Assembly (NCBI GenBank): GCA_003480725.1
Contig: QUJQ01000005.1
Location: 270,813-334,812, forward strand
Source: Clostridiaceae bacterium AM27-36LB
Lineage (GTDB): Bacteria > Bacillota > Clostridia > Lachnospirales > Lachnospiraceae
Direction: 5' to 3'
DNA: 64,000 nt
The notes beneath the pieces are model-generated. The model saw nothing but the letters and a program-made list of their open reading frames with translations, did not search any database and was not told where the DNA came from. Of this stretch, positions 56,431 through 64,000 are shown one piece after another. The first letter of the stretch is position 1. Each line of letters opens with the position of its first letter. The position numbers and the translations under genes are program-made.

Positions 56431-58478
56431 TATTCCAGTTCTCCTTTCTCGAACATACAATCCAGAGTATCACGCACCTGCTGCATCGCTTCCTCCAGTG
56501 TACATTCCAGCTGCACTCCAGCCATATTCAGATGACCTCCGCCACCCATCTTCTCCATGATGACCTGTACATTCACATCATCAATAGATCTTGCACTTAC
56601 ATATATCCTGCCATTATATTCCGTCAACACAATAGATGCGCGAACTCCCACAATATTCAAAAGCTCATTGGCCGCCTGCGCACCGACGATCGTCGGACTT
56701 GCCAGCCCTTTGGACGGGCACACAGTTAATGCAAATCCCTTATATACCTCTGCATGACGGACTGCCTCCGCTCTCGCCTTATATTCTGCCATGTCCGTAC
56801 GGAACATCTTGTGGACTCTGGTCACATCGGCACCACATCGGCGCAGAAACGCTGCCGCTTCAAATGTACGCACACCCGTTTTTCTCATAAAGTTGTCTGT
56901 ATCGATCATAATACCTGCATAGATACAATCGGCTTCTCCGCCCTTCAGTCTTACATTATCCGCAAAATACTGAAGGATCTCCGCAACCATCTCGCAGGAA
57001 GATGAGGCATTGGTCTCCACATAGGAAAGCGCCGCATGCTGGATCACCTCATTGCCTCTGCGGTGATGATCAAATACAACGACCGTCGGTGTCATGGCAA
57101 GAATCTCTTCACACTCGGTATAACTTGGCTTGTTGGTATCGACCACAACAACCACCGTATTGCGGTCTACGATTTCTTTTGCCTGACTGCTGCCAATCAC
57201 GATTCCCTGCTCATGATTGTTGGCCTCCGCAAATGCTTCCATCATTGGGCGCATGGCAGACGTTGCCTCATTGACGACAATATAGGCTTTCTTATTCAAG
57301 GTCTTCGCAGCTCGATAAATGGCAACTGCAGAACCAAATGCATCCGCATCTGGCATCTTATGCCCCATGACGACCACTTTATCCTTGGTCTCCACCAGCT
57401 CTCGGAATGCCTGTGCTTTGACACGCGCCTTTACACGCGTATTCTTTTCCATCTGCTGGGTCTTACCACCGTAATAAGTAATTTGATCTTTCGTCTTCAC
57501 CACAGCCTGATCTCCGCCTCTTGCAAGAGCCAGATCCATGGCACTTCTGGCATATTCCATACAATCCGTATAGGAACCGCCGCCGGAACCAATACCAATA
57601 CTTAATGTGATAGCCATCTCATTTCCAATATTAACGGTCTTAATATCCTGCAGCAGATCAAAACGAGTCTCACGGATCTGTGTCAATGCTTTTTCCTGCA
57701 TAACTACAAAAAATCTGTCTTTTTCCAGCTTACGCACAATGCCGTCATAAGCCCCGAAATACTTGTTGATCTTTCTCTCGATCAGTGCCACCAGAAGAGA
57801 GCTTCTGACTTCTTCCACATTTTCCAGTGCTTCATCATAATTATCAATGTAAACCAGACCAACTACCATACGCTGGTCTTCATTCTCTCTGATCCGACGG
57901 TTAATCTCCGTGGTATCAAACAGATACAGAGCGATCAGGCAGCCTTCCACAGCTTCCGGCTCGATGAGCTCTTCTGCATTTGGCAGACACTCATCCATCT
58001 GGATCCGTTTCATCTCCACCCGGTAATCTTCTTCTCCGTACTTCAGATTCACAGAGACGACTGGCTCTTCTTCTGTAGGAAGCAGTCCCTGGTTCAGTTC
58101 CGGAAATACCGTATTGATCGCTTTGTTAAATTTCCCGATCTTTCCTGTGATCCTGTTGAACTCCCGGTTGCTCCACACGATCCGTCCATCCTCACTCAAA
58201 AGGGCATACGGAATCGCCAGCTCCTTCAGCAGATTCTTCTGGATCTGTCCATATTGGGTCGCAAAGGACACCATATCTGTATAGATCGATGGCTTGTTAT
58301 ATATATACAGGCCTCCTGCAATCGCTGCGTAAATGATGATCACGATTGCCATGAGCAGCCCTGCCTGCGGTGAGATCAGATAAACACCCAACCCGGCCAC
58401 CAGCAGCAGAAGCGTCAGATATAACGGCCATTTAATATAAAGCCGAAGCTTTCCTTTTATTTTCCCGAGTTTTCCCAT
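56430..58478 (-). CDS. gdpP: c-di-AMP phosphodiesterase GdpP
   Basis: A 682-residue membrane protein: two membrane helices (about 15-58), a PAS-like domain (about 80-160; [21 protein letters not shown]) and a degenerate GGDEF domain (about 190-320). The DHH/DHHA1 phosphodiesterase follows, with [29 protein letters not shown] and [10 protein letters not shown]. It cleaves c-di-AMP to pApA and affects wall, potassium and stress control. The gdpP-rplI-dnaB order is standard in Firmicutes. The start at 58478 has GAGGAG 10 bases upstream. Confidence 0.95.
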   Translation of the reverse strand: MGKLGKIKGKLRLYIKWPLYLTLLLLVAGLGVYLISPQAGLLMAIVIIIYAAIAGGLYIYNKPSIYTDMVSFATQYGQIQKNLLKELAIPYALLSEDGRIVWSNREFNRITGKIGKFNKAINTVFPELNQGLLPTEEEPVVSVNLKYGEEDYRVEMKRIQMDECLPNAEELIEPEAVEGCLIALYLFDTTEINRRIRENEDQRMVVGLVYIDNYDEALENVEEVRSSLLVALIERKINKYFGAYDGIVRKLEKDRFFVVMQEKALTQIRETRFDLLQDIKTVNIGNEMAITLSIGIGSGGGSYTDCMEYARSAMDLALARGGDQAVVKTKDQITYYGGKTQQMEKNTRVKARVKAQAFRELVETKDKVVVMGHKMPDADAFGSAVAIYRAAKTLNKKAYIVVNEATSAMRPMMEAFAEANNHEQGIVIGSSQAKEIVDRNTVVVVVDTNKPSYTECEEILAMTPTVVVFDHHRRGNEVIQHAALSYVETNASSSCEMVAEILQYFADNVRLKGGEADCIYAGIMIDTDNFMRKTGVRTFEAAAFLRRCGADVTRVHKMFRTDMAEYKARAEAVRHAEVYKGFALTVCPSKGLASPTIVGAQAANELLNIVGVRASIVLTEYNGRIYVSARSIDDVNVQVIMEKMGGGGHLNMAGVQLECTLEEAMQQVRDTLDCMFEKGELE

Positions 58479-58565
58479 GATATATGTCTCCTCACTATCG
58501 CTCATTATACCATTATCCGTCTGTATGGACAAGTAATAAAACAGCCAGTGAGATTTTCAGGTACT

Positions 58566-58597
58566 AAAAAGGACACCGCATTATAAATGCGGTGCCC
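58566..58597 (-). terminator. Terminator of the rpsF-ssb-rpsR operon
   Basis: A 12-bp stem GGGCACCGCATT / AATGCGGTGTCC with one G-U pair, loop TAT and five T, 13 bases after the rpsR stop. Confidence 0.9.
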
Positions 58598-58610
58598 AAA
58601 AAGCTTGTTC

Positions 58611-58874
58611 TTATTCTGCAGTGTAAGGCATAAGAGCGATATGTCTTGCTCTCTTGATAGCTACGGTAAGAGCTCTCTGATGCTTTGCACAGTTTCCGGT
58701 GATTCTTCTCGGAAGGATCTTTCCTCTCTCGGAAACATATCTCTTTAATTTATTTACATCCTTGTAATCGATCTCATTATTTTCTTTTCCACAGAATACG
58801 CAGACTTTCTTTCTTCTGCGGCCGCCTCTTCTCATCTTCGGGGCATCGCCTTTTTCATTTTTGGTGTAAGCCAT
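58611..58874 (-). CDS. rpsR: 30S ribosomal protein S18
   Basis: An 87-residue protein. The N-terminus has [19 protein letters not shown] with a CxxC pair, followed by [42 protein letters not shown], the S18 signature. It binds S6 on the platform of the small subunit. Confidence 0.97.
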   Translation of the reverse strand: MAYTKNEKGDAPKMRRGGRRRKKVCVFCGKENNEIDYKDVNKLKRYVSERGKILPRRITGNCAKHQRALTVAIKRARHIALMPYTAE

Positions 58875-58916
58875 GATGGTTCCTCCTTTTCACGATTCTG
58901 ATATCTTCTTCGATTG

Positions 58917-59384
58917 TTAATTGAACGGTAATTCCTCGTCAATTCCATCCGGAATGTTCATAAAACCATCTCCGGCTGCTCCTGAAGGACTCGGCGCAGA
59001 CGGTGCCTGCGGCTGATATCCACCACCCATTCCGCTGTTGTTGCGAAGTGCATCGCTGGTAGCTTTGCTCTCTGCAAACTCGACTTCTTCTGCAACCACA
59101 TCGGTGGTATACACTTTCTGTCCATCGCGATTGGTGTAGCTTCCGGTCTGGATGCGACCACTGATTACCATACGCATTCCCTGACGGAAATATTTCTCAA
59201 CAAACTCAGCAGTTCTTCCAAATGCTACACATCCGATAAAATCTGCGGTCTGCTCGCCATCTCTTCTTGCAACTCTGCGATCTACTGCAAGGGTAAATCT
59301 GGCAACTGCGGTAGCCTGCTCTCCATTGGAGTAGCGTACATCCGGGTCACGGGTCAGTCGACCCATCAAAATTACTTTATTCAT
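58917..59384 (-). CDS. ssb: Single-stranded DNA-binding protein
   Basis: A 155-residue SSB: OB fold (1-105; MNKVILMGRLTRDPDVRYS, TADFIGCVAFGRTAEFVEKYF), Gly/Ser/Pro-rich linker and the acidic tip DEELPFN that recruits partner proteins. Located between rpsF and rpsR as usual. AAGAGGTG precedes the ATG at 59384. Confidence 0.96.
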   Translation of the reverse strand: MNKVILMGRLTRDPDVRYSNGEQATAVARFTLAVDRRVARRDGEQTADFIGCVAFGRTAEFVEKYFRQGMRMVISGRIQTGSYTNRDGQKVYTTDVVAEEVEFAESKATSDALRNNSGMGGGYQPQAPSAPSPSGAAGDGFMNIPDGIDEELPFN

Positions 59385-59410
59385 TAACAATCACCTCTTA
59401 TATGCTGTTC

Positions 59411-59698
59411 TTATGCGTCTTTGCGAACACACAAATAACGGATGACGTTGTCTACGATACGAACACGTTTCTCAACTTCTGCCGGGCAAGTAGCCGGTGC
59501 ATCGAACTGAACGAAGTAGTAGAATCCTTCTTTCATCTTCTGGATCTCGTAAGCAAGTCTCTTCTTGCCAGCGTCTTCCACTTCTGTAACAGTACCGCCA
59601 AAGCGAGTGATAATCTCTTTCGCTTTCTCTACGGCTGCTGCTCTCTCGTCATCTTCGATTTTTGCATTCACAACAAGTGTTAATTCATATTTGTTCAT
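59411..59698 (-). CDS. rpsF: 30S ribosomal protein S6
   Basis: A 95-residue S6 starting MNKYELTLVVNAKIEDDER, with KRLAYEIQKMKEGFYYFVQFDA in the middle. It is the first gene of the rpsF-ssb-rpsR operon. AAGGAGG lies 8 bases before the ATG. Confidence 0.96.
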   Translation of the reverse strand: MNKYELTLVVNAKIEDDERAAAVEKAKEIITRFGGTVTEVEDAGKKRLAYEIQKMKEGFYYFVQFDAPATCPAEVEKRVRIVDNVIRYLCVRKDA

Positions 59699-59722
59699 GC
59701 TTTTACCTCCTTCTGGTCTCTG

Positions 59723-59746
59723 GCGCACGGTCATATTGCTATGCGC
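59723..59746 (-). promoter_or_regulatory. Possible S6:S18 autoregulatory leader hairpin
   Basis: In the rpsF 5' UTR a stem GCGCA / TGCGC encloses a loop with CCG next to the right arm. Known S6:S18-binding leaders present a CCG in a bulge beside a hairpin upstream of rpsF. The fit is partial. Confidence 0.35.
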
Positions 59747-59885
59747 AAGGAATTTCTCTGATTACAGAGCTATAATATATCACAATAAAAGACTTTACCA
59801 TATTTCCTGCTGAAAAGCAAGCAGAAAATGCAGATTTTGCGAATGTATTTGCAAATGCGAATGTAACTCTGAATAATAACAAACT

Positions 59886-60065
59886 TCAGGCTTTGCGGAT
59901 TCCTCTGGTATTCTTTTCCACCAGCTTCCGGGACACCATAACCTGATGTCCACACCCCATGCATTTCAGTCGAAAGTCTGCACCAACACGCAAGATCTCC
60001 CATTCCTGACTTCCACATGGATGGGGTTTTTTCAGTTTAATAATATCACCGATCTGATATTCCAT
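59886..60065 (-). CDS. DUF951 protein
   Basis: A 59-residue protein, MEYQIGDIIKLKKPHPCGS, then EWEILRVGADFRLKCMGCGHQVMV and SRKLVEK, the DUF951 pattern with a CMGC pair. It is conserved in Firmicutes near rpsF and of unknown function, with an SH3-like fold suspected. It lies upstream of rpsF with a 187-base gap that contains the rpsF leader. Confidence 0.92.
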   Translation of the reverse strand: MEYQIGDIIKLKKPHPCGSQEWEILRVGADFRLKCMGCGHQVMVSRKLVEKNTRGIRKA

Positions 60066-60080
60066 ATATTTTCCTCTTTC

Positions 60081-60800
60081 TTATAACTGGCTGAATATTT
60101 CACCGATAGGACCTTGTACCAGCAGATCTGCTCTGCTGTCCATAGGTGTCACTGATTTATTGATCAATACCAGTTTATTTCCATTATAATAGTCGATCAG
60201 TCCTGCAGCCGGATAGACCGTCAGAGAGGTTCCTCCAATAATCAGCACATCTGCCTGATTAATGGCTCTGATCGCCCCTCTCATAGTCGCATCGTCAAGA
60301 CCTTCCTCATATAATACCACGTCCGGTTTGATGATACCTCCGCATTTTTCACACTTCGGGATCCCCTTGCTCTCCAGCATATATCTGGCATCGTAAAATG
60401 CGCCGCATTTCTGGCAATAATTGCGATGTACGCTGCCATGAAGTTCATAGACCATCTTGCTGCCCGCCGCCTGATGAAGACCGTCAATATTCTGAGTTAC
60501 AACTGCCTTTAACTTGCCTTCCTGTTCCCATTGGGCCAGCTTCTTGTGTGCTGTATTGGGCTTTGCATCCAATGCCAGCATCTTAGCCCGGTAGAATCGA
60601 TAAAACTCTTCTGTGTTTCTTCTGAAAAATGTGTGGCTTAAGATCGTTTCCGGCGGATAATCATACTGCTGGTTATAAAGACCGTCCACACTCCGGAAAT
60701 CCGGAATTCCACTCTCCGTGGACACGCCTGCACCACCGAAAAATACAATGTTATCACTGTGATCGATCCAGTCCTTCAAGGTTTCCAATTCCTGCTGCAT
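60081..60800 (-). CDS. NAD-dependent protein deacylase, Sir2 family
   Basis: A 239-residue sirtuin. NAD-binding segments are FFGGAGVSTESGIPDFRS and VTQNIDGLHQAAGS; the catalytic His is in ELHGSVH; zinc ligands are CQKCG and CEKCGG; and IIGGTSLTVYPAAGLI is typical. It removes acyl groups from lysines using NAD. Confidence 0.94.
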   Translation of the reverse strand: MQQELETLKDWIDHSDNIVFFGGAGVSTESGIPDFRSVDGLYNQQYDYPPETILSHTFFRRNTEEFYRFYRAKMLALDAKPNTAHKKLAQWEQEGKLKAVVTQNIDGLHQAAGSKMVYELHGSVHRNYCQKCGAFYDARYMLESKGIPKCEKCGGIIKPDVVLYEEGLDDATMRGAIRAINQADVLIIGGTSLTVYPAAGLIDYYNGNKLVLINKSVTPMDSRADLLVQGPIGEIFSQL

Positions 60801-60816
60801 GATGTTATCCTCCTGT

Positions 60817-61545
60817 CTATTCTTCTATCTCTTCCACATCCAAAGTGGAAAATAACTCTCCTTCCTGGAGAGATTTATCCAGACTTTCTATGCATAATGC
60901 CGCTGTGTACCCTTCATCCTTTACAGAAAGTAATCGGCATAGGTACTGTTTATGATTTATGTTCTGTATAATATATGGAACTTTCATCGCATTTTTCTTC
61001 ACAGCATCACTTACATCAGAACCTTTACGGAATTCCACGTAAAATCTGTCCAGAGGCGTAGCAAATCCCGTCCCCAGCGCCTTCAGGAAGCTCTCCTTGA
61101 CTGTCCAGTATTCATAAAACAGTCTCTGTCGTTCTGACTCCGGTACATTCTCATAAAAATGAAGTTCGTCCGGCTGCAGCAGCTTTCTCACCAGCGATTC
61201 CTTCGGCTCTTTCCCTGCATACTGCAGATCAATACCCACTTCCCGATCTGCCACCACACAGATCACATAATCTCCGGAATGGGACCAATTCACATAGATA
61301 CCCTGACGACCCTCCAAATAAGGCTTTCCGTGTTCATTTCTCTTATATTTCGCCGGAATCGGAATCCGGGCATCTACCTGCTGCAGACTTAAGTTTAATA
61401 ATACTTCTGCGCCAAGAAAAAGCTGTCGTTCCCGTTCCCCTTTCTTACGGTCCGCCAGCTTCTTTCTTTCTTCTGTCAGATATGGACTCCACGAAGCAGC
61501 CAGGAAATCCTTCCCGACCGCTTTCATGGTAAATACTCGAATCAT
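60817..61545 (-). CDS. 4'-phosphopantetheinyl transferase, Sfp type
   Basis: A 242-residue two-half PPTase. YVNWSHSGDYVICVVADREVGIDLQ gives the magnesium Asp, and YWTVKESFLKALGTGF the second metal/catalytic motif WxxKEA-like. It moves phosphopantetheine to carrier proteins. AcpS normally serves fatty acid synthesis, so this one may serve a secondary or polyketide carrier. No such synthase is in the window. Confidence 0.9.
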   Translation of the reverse strand: MIRVFTMKAVGKDFLAASWSPYLTEERKKLADRKKGERERQLFLGAEVLLNLSLQQVDARIPIPAKYKRNEHGKPYLEGRQGIYVNWSHSGDYVICVVADREVGIDLQYAGKEPKESLVRKLLQPDELHFYENVPESERQRLFYEYWTVKESFLKALGTGFATPLDRFYVEFRKGSDVSDAVKKNAMKVPYIIQNINHKQYLCRLLSVKDEGYTAALCIESLDKSLQEGELFSTLDVEEIEE

Positions 61546-61560
61546 ACAAATCCCCTGATC

Positions 61561-61971
61561 TTATGCGCATCCAATTGTCAGAAGAATGTTAGCATAGGTA
61601 CGTTTCTCTCCAGTAGAGATTGCAAGCTGTACCACATTCTCAGCCATGCATGCATCATAAAACTCATACTGTCCCAGAACTGTCAGGTCAAGATCCGGCA
61701 ATTCTTTCTTGAATTCCGGGTAAATCTCCGGTTCAGAACCATCCGGCGTCTTCATTACTTCGGCTTTCTCAATCTCACATACAGAATGAATTGCCTCCAG
61801 CACCTGTGTAACGGTTGGCGTTCCCGGACAAAGTCCCAAGTATACCTTCTGTGCATTTCCACTCTTCTCTGCCAGCGGGTAATTACCATCTGCGATCAAT
61901 ACTTTGCTTCCATGACCGCACAGCGACAGGGCTGCCATAATTTCCGGGTGAATTAATTTTGTCTTCAGCAT
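61561..61971 (-). CDS. RbsD/FucU family sugar mutarotase
   Basis: A 136-residue protein starting MLKTKLIHPEIMAALSLCGHGSKVLIADGNYPL, with the catalytic His in CGHGSK and the C-terminal YANILLTIGC. FucU acts on fucose and RbsD on ribose anomers; the family member cannot be set and there are no sugar genes nearby. The start at 61971 has GGAGGG 8 bases before. Confidence 0.9.
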   Translation of the reverse strand: MLKTKLIHPEIMAALSLCGHGSKVLIADGNYPLAEKSGNAQKVYLGLCPGTPTVTQVLEAIHSVCEIEKAEVMKTPDGSEPEIYPEFKKELPDLDLTVLGQYEFYDACMAENVVQLAISTGEKRTYANILLTIGCA

Positions 61972-61998
61972 TGTCATGCCCTCCTTTTTATTGGTTCT

Positions 61999-62027
61999 AT
62001 TATACTAAAAATAGATGCCAAGGGCAA
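61999..62027 (-). promoter_or_regulatory. Promoter of the RbsD/FucU gene
   Basis: TTGCCC, 17 bases, TATAAT on the minus strand. It overlaps the hcp terminator hairpin. Confidence 0.55.
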
Positions 62028-62030
62028 TCT
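62007..62030 (-). terminator. hcp terminator
   Basis: Stem AGATTGCC / GGCATCT with one bulged T, followed by ATTTTT on the minus strand, 7 bases after the stop. Confidence 0.6.
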
Positions 62031-62036
62031 ATTGTT

Positions 62037-63608
62037 TTAACCTCTTCCCAAGATCGCGTCAAGATCCTGCTCCGGAGCTGTGATGGGCTGCAGGTTATAG
62101 GCATCCCTCAGCACCTTCGTAACCCCTTCTGATAAAAATGCCGGGAACGTAGGTCCAAGATAAATATTTTTGATCCCCAGTGCCAGTAAGGTCAGCAAAA
62201 TGCACACCGCCTTCTGCTCATACCAGGTCAGCACCAGAGTCAGCGGCAGATCATTAACCTCGCAGTCAAATGCTTCCGCCAGCGCAACCGCCACCTTGAT
62301 TGCACTGTACGCATCGTTACACTGTCCCATATCCATGATCCGTGGAAGTCCTTCGATTTCTCCCAGATCCAGATCATTGAACCGGAATTTACCGCAGGCC
62401 AGTGTGAGCACCAACGTATCCATAGGAGTCTGCTTTACAAATTCCGTATAATAATTTCGTCCCGGCTGTGCTCCGTCACAGCCTCCCACCAGAAAAATGT
62501 GTTTGATCTTTCCCTGACGGATGGCACTGATCAACTTCTGAGCATTTGCCAGCACCGTTCCATGGGCAAATCCTGTGGTCATAATATGACCGCCATTGAT
62601 TCCACTCATGCTTCGGTCATGCTCATAACCGCCCAGCTCCAGTGCCTGACGAATCAGTGGTGAAAAATCTTTCTTTCCGTCGACACCCTCCTGAATATGC
62701 ACCATTCCTTCATAACCTACCACTGATGTAGTGTAGATCCGATCCTCATAACTTGGTCTTGGAGGCATCAGACAGTTGGTTGTAAATAATACCGGCGCCG
62801 GAATATCCACAAATTCCTTCTGCTGATTCTGCCATGCAGTTCCAAAATTTCCCGCCAGATGCTCGTATTTGGAAAGCTCCGGGTAACCATGAGCCGGCAA
62901 CATCTCTCCATGGGTATAGACGTTGATCCCTTTCCCCTTGGTCTGTTCCAGCAACTCCTTCAGATCTTCCAGGTCATGACCGGATACCACGATAAACGGC
63001 CCTTTCTTAATGTCTGTATGAACCTTCGCAGGCACCGGTGTTCCGAAGTTCTCTGTATTAGCCTTATCCAGTAATTCCATACACTTCAGATTGACCCGGC
63101 CAAATTCCAGAATCAGCTCCAGCCACTCATTGACGGAATTTTCCCGGTTGATTTCACATAAGCCTTTGTAAAACCATTGGTTGATCTCCTCATCTCTCTG
63201 TCCCAGCCGGTCCGCATGATGGGCATACGCCGCCATACCCTTCATACCGAACAGTAACGTAGAACGAAGGGATACCAGATCCGTCTCTCCCACAAAGAGA
63301 TCCACCACCGGGATCTCTTTCATCTCCAGCTTCTTACGCTCCTCCACTGCCCGATCGATCACTCCCTGGATTGCCTGATTATCAAAATTCACATTGGTCA
63401 GCGTGGTAAATAAGCCATCGATCAATAACCGGTCCGTCTCTCTGGTTCGTACTCCCTTTTCCTGCACCGCCTCCGCCAGCCGGATCAGGGCAATCACCAA
63501 CTCATCCTGAAGCCTAGCCGTATCCGGCTGCTTTCCGCATACACCCACCTTCACACATCCCTTATTTCCAGCTGTCTGCTGGCATTGATAGCAAAACATA
63601 TCTGACAT
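62037..63608 (-). CDS. hcp: Hybrid cluster protein (hydroxylamine reductase)
   Basis: A 523-residue prismane protein. The N-terminal cysteines in CYQCQQTAGNKGCVKVGVC have the C-x2-C-x8-C-x5-C spacing of strict anaerobes ([4Fe-4S] type). Later motifs include GHDLEDLKELLEQT, NCLMPPRPSYEDR, GGCDGAQPGRNYYTEF and GQCNDAYSA, which give the hybrid-cluster ligands. It reduces hydroxylamine or NO in nitrosative stress. GGAG lies 8-9 bases before the ATG. Confidence 0.96.
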   Translation of the reverse strand: MSDMFCYQCQQTAGNKGCVKVGVCGKQPDTARLQDELVIALIRLAEAVQEKGVRTRETDRLLIDGLFTTLTNVNFDNQAIQGVIDRAVEERKKLEMKEIPVVDLFVGETDLVSLRSTLLFGMKGMAAYAHHADRLGQRDEEINQWFYKGLCEINRENSVNEWLELILEFGRVNLKCMELLDKANTENFGTPVPAKVHTDIKKGPFIVVSGHDLEDLKELLEQTKGKGINVYTHGEMLPAHGYPELSKYEHLAGNFGTAWQNQQKEFVDIPAPVLFTTNCLMPPRPSYEDRIYTTSVVGYEGMVHIQEGVDGKKDFSPLIRQALELGGYEHDRSMSGINGGHIMTTGFAHGTVLANAQKLISAIRQGKIKHIFLVGGCDGAQPGRNYYTEFVKQTPMDTLVLTLACGKFRFNDLDLGEIEGLPRIMDMGQCNDAYSAIKVAVALAEAFDCEVNDLPLTLVLTWYEQKAVCILLTLLALGIKNIYLGPTFPAFLSEGVTKVLRDAYNLQPITAPEQDLDAILGRG

Positions 63609-63700
63609 TCTTCGTATCTCCTTGTCTTTTTGTTTTCACTATCCCCGGTTCTGGAAAATTTTATACGCAGGTAAACAGATTCTACATACATTTTGGCAAT

Positions 63701-63727
63701 AAAAAAACTCCTTGTAATCAAGGAGTT
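63701..63727 (-). terminator. Terminator after tRNA-Cys (end of rRNA/tRNA operon)
   Basis: A 9-bp perfect stem AACTCCTTG / CAAGGAGTT followed by seven T on the minus strand. Confidence 0.9.
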
Positions 63728-63732
63728 AAGAG

Positions 63733-63803
63733 AGGCGACAACCAGATTCGAACTGGTGATATAGGTGTTGCAGACCTTTGCCTTACCACTTGGCCATGTC
63801 GCC
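63733..63803 (-). tRNA. tRNA-Cys (GCA)
   Basis: A 71-base cloverleaf. Acceptor GGCGACA pairs with its 3' partner, the anticodon loop reads CTGCAAC with anticodon GCA, and the T loop is GTTCGAATC. CCA is not encoded. Confidence 0.95.
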
Positions 63804-63814
63804 ATATTGAAAAG

Positions 63815-63886
63815 CTCCCCGAGTAGGGCTCGAACCTACAACACCACGGTTAACAGCCGTGTGCTCTACCATTGAGCTATCGAGGA
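63815..63886 (-). tRNA. tRNA-Asn (GTT)
   Basis: A 72-base cloverleaf. Acceptor TCCTCGA / TCGGGGA with one G-U pair, anticodon GTT in CTGTTAACC, T loop GTTCGAGCC. CCA is not encoded. It is the first tRNA after the 23S gene. Confidence 0.95.
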
Positions 63887-63967
63887 ATACTGAAGTTATT
63901 ATACCTTCAAAACTGCATACAGTCAAATACTAAATCCATCTTTTTTAAAACCTATCCTAAACCATCT

Positions 63968-64000
63968 TGGTTAAGCCCTCGACCTATTAGTAACAGTCAG
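63968..64000 (-). rRNA. 23S rRNA, 3' end (partial)
   Basis: The minus strand reads CTGACTGTTACTAATAGGTC and then GAGGGCTTAACC, the conserved 3' end of Firmicute 23S rRNA. The rest of the gene lies beyond the window. Confidence 0.9.

Overview
The window looks like the chromosome of a gut-type Lachnospiraceae bacterium (Clostridia, Firmicutes). The evidence is gene content: a nine-gene V-type ATP synthase operon, MecA, MutS2, GdpP, spore-type CwlD and a SleL-like GH18 protein, DUF1858 and DUF951 proteins, a strict-anaerobe hybrid cluster protein, strong AGGAGG ribosome sites, and a conjugative element of the kind common in this family. Genus cannot be fixed from the sequence alone.

Layout. (1) 1-~5.7 kb is one end of an integrative conjugative element (ICE), all on the minus strand: parA, parB, small conserved ORFs, a replication-initiator-like protein, a PcfB-like protein and the start of a VirD4-type coupling protein. 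That last gene is cut after its Walker A region by foreign-looking sequence. The element ends inside rlmD and appears to supply a replacement 3' end for it. (2) 5.3-14.4 kb is housekeeping: rlmD, a 246-bp imperfect palindrome, yhaM, an HtrA-like protein with a degraded active site, mutS2 and a two-component system. (3) 14.4-28.2 kb is a surface-pilus/adhesin operon on the minus strand. It resembles streptococcal FCT pilus loci: a giant modular adhesin split by a frameshift, a signal-peptidase-like protein lacking both catalytic residues, a major pilin, two class B sortases and a small SPQTG pilin. Its upstream region carries a 17-base G/C homopolymer and 21-bp-spaced direct repeats, which suggests phase-variable expression. 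(4) 28.3-37.7 kb has an aconitase-family hydratase with a palindromic operator, a second two-component system, an M29 aminopeptidase and membrane-anchored conserved proteins. (5) 37.9-46.5 kb is the V-ATPase operon (G-I-K-E-C-F-A-B-D), probably Na+-coupled. (6) 46.7-63.6 kb is housekeeping: ComEB, Upp, Sua5, ACT protein, CwlD, GH18, MecA, DUF1858, MerR, ferredoxin, DnaB, L9, GdpP, S18-SSB-S6, DUF951, Sir2, Sfp-type PPTase, FucU/RbsD and Hcp. (7) The end holds tRNA-Cys, tRNA-Asn and the 3' tip of a 23S rRNA gene, with no 5S between them.

The most interesting region is the pilus operon together with its candidate phase-variation devices. Next come the ICE/rlmD fusion and the long palindrome at 7253-7498.
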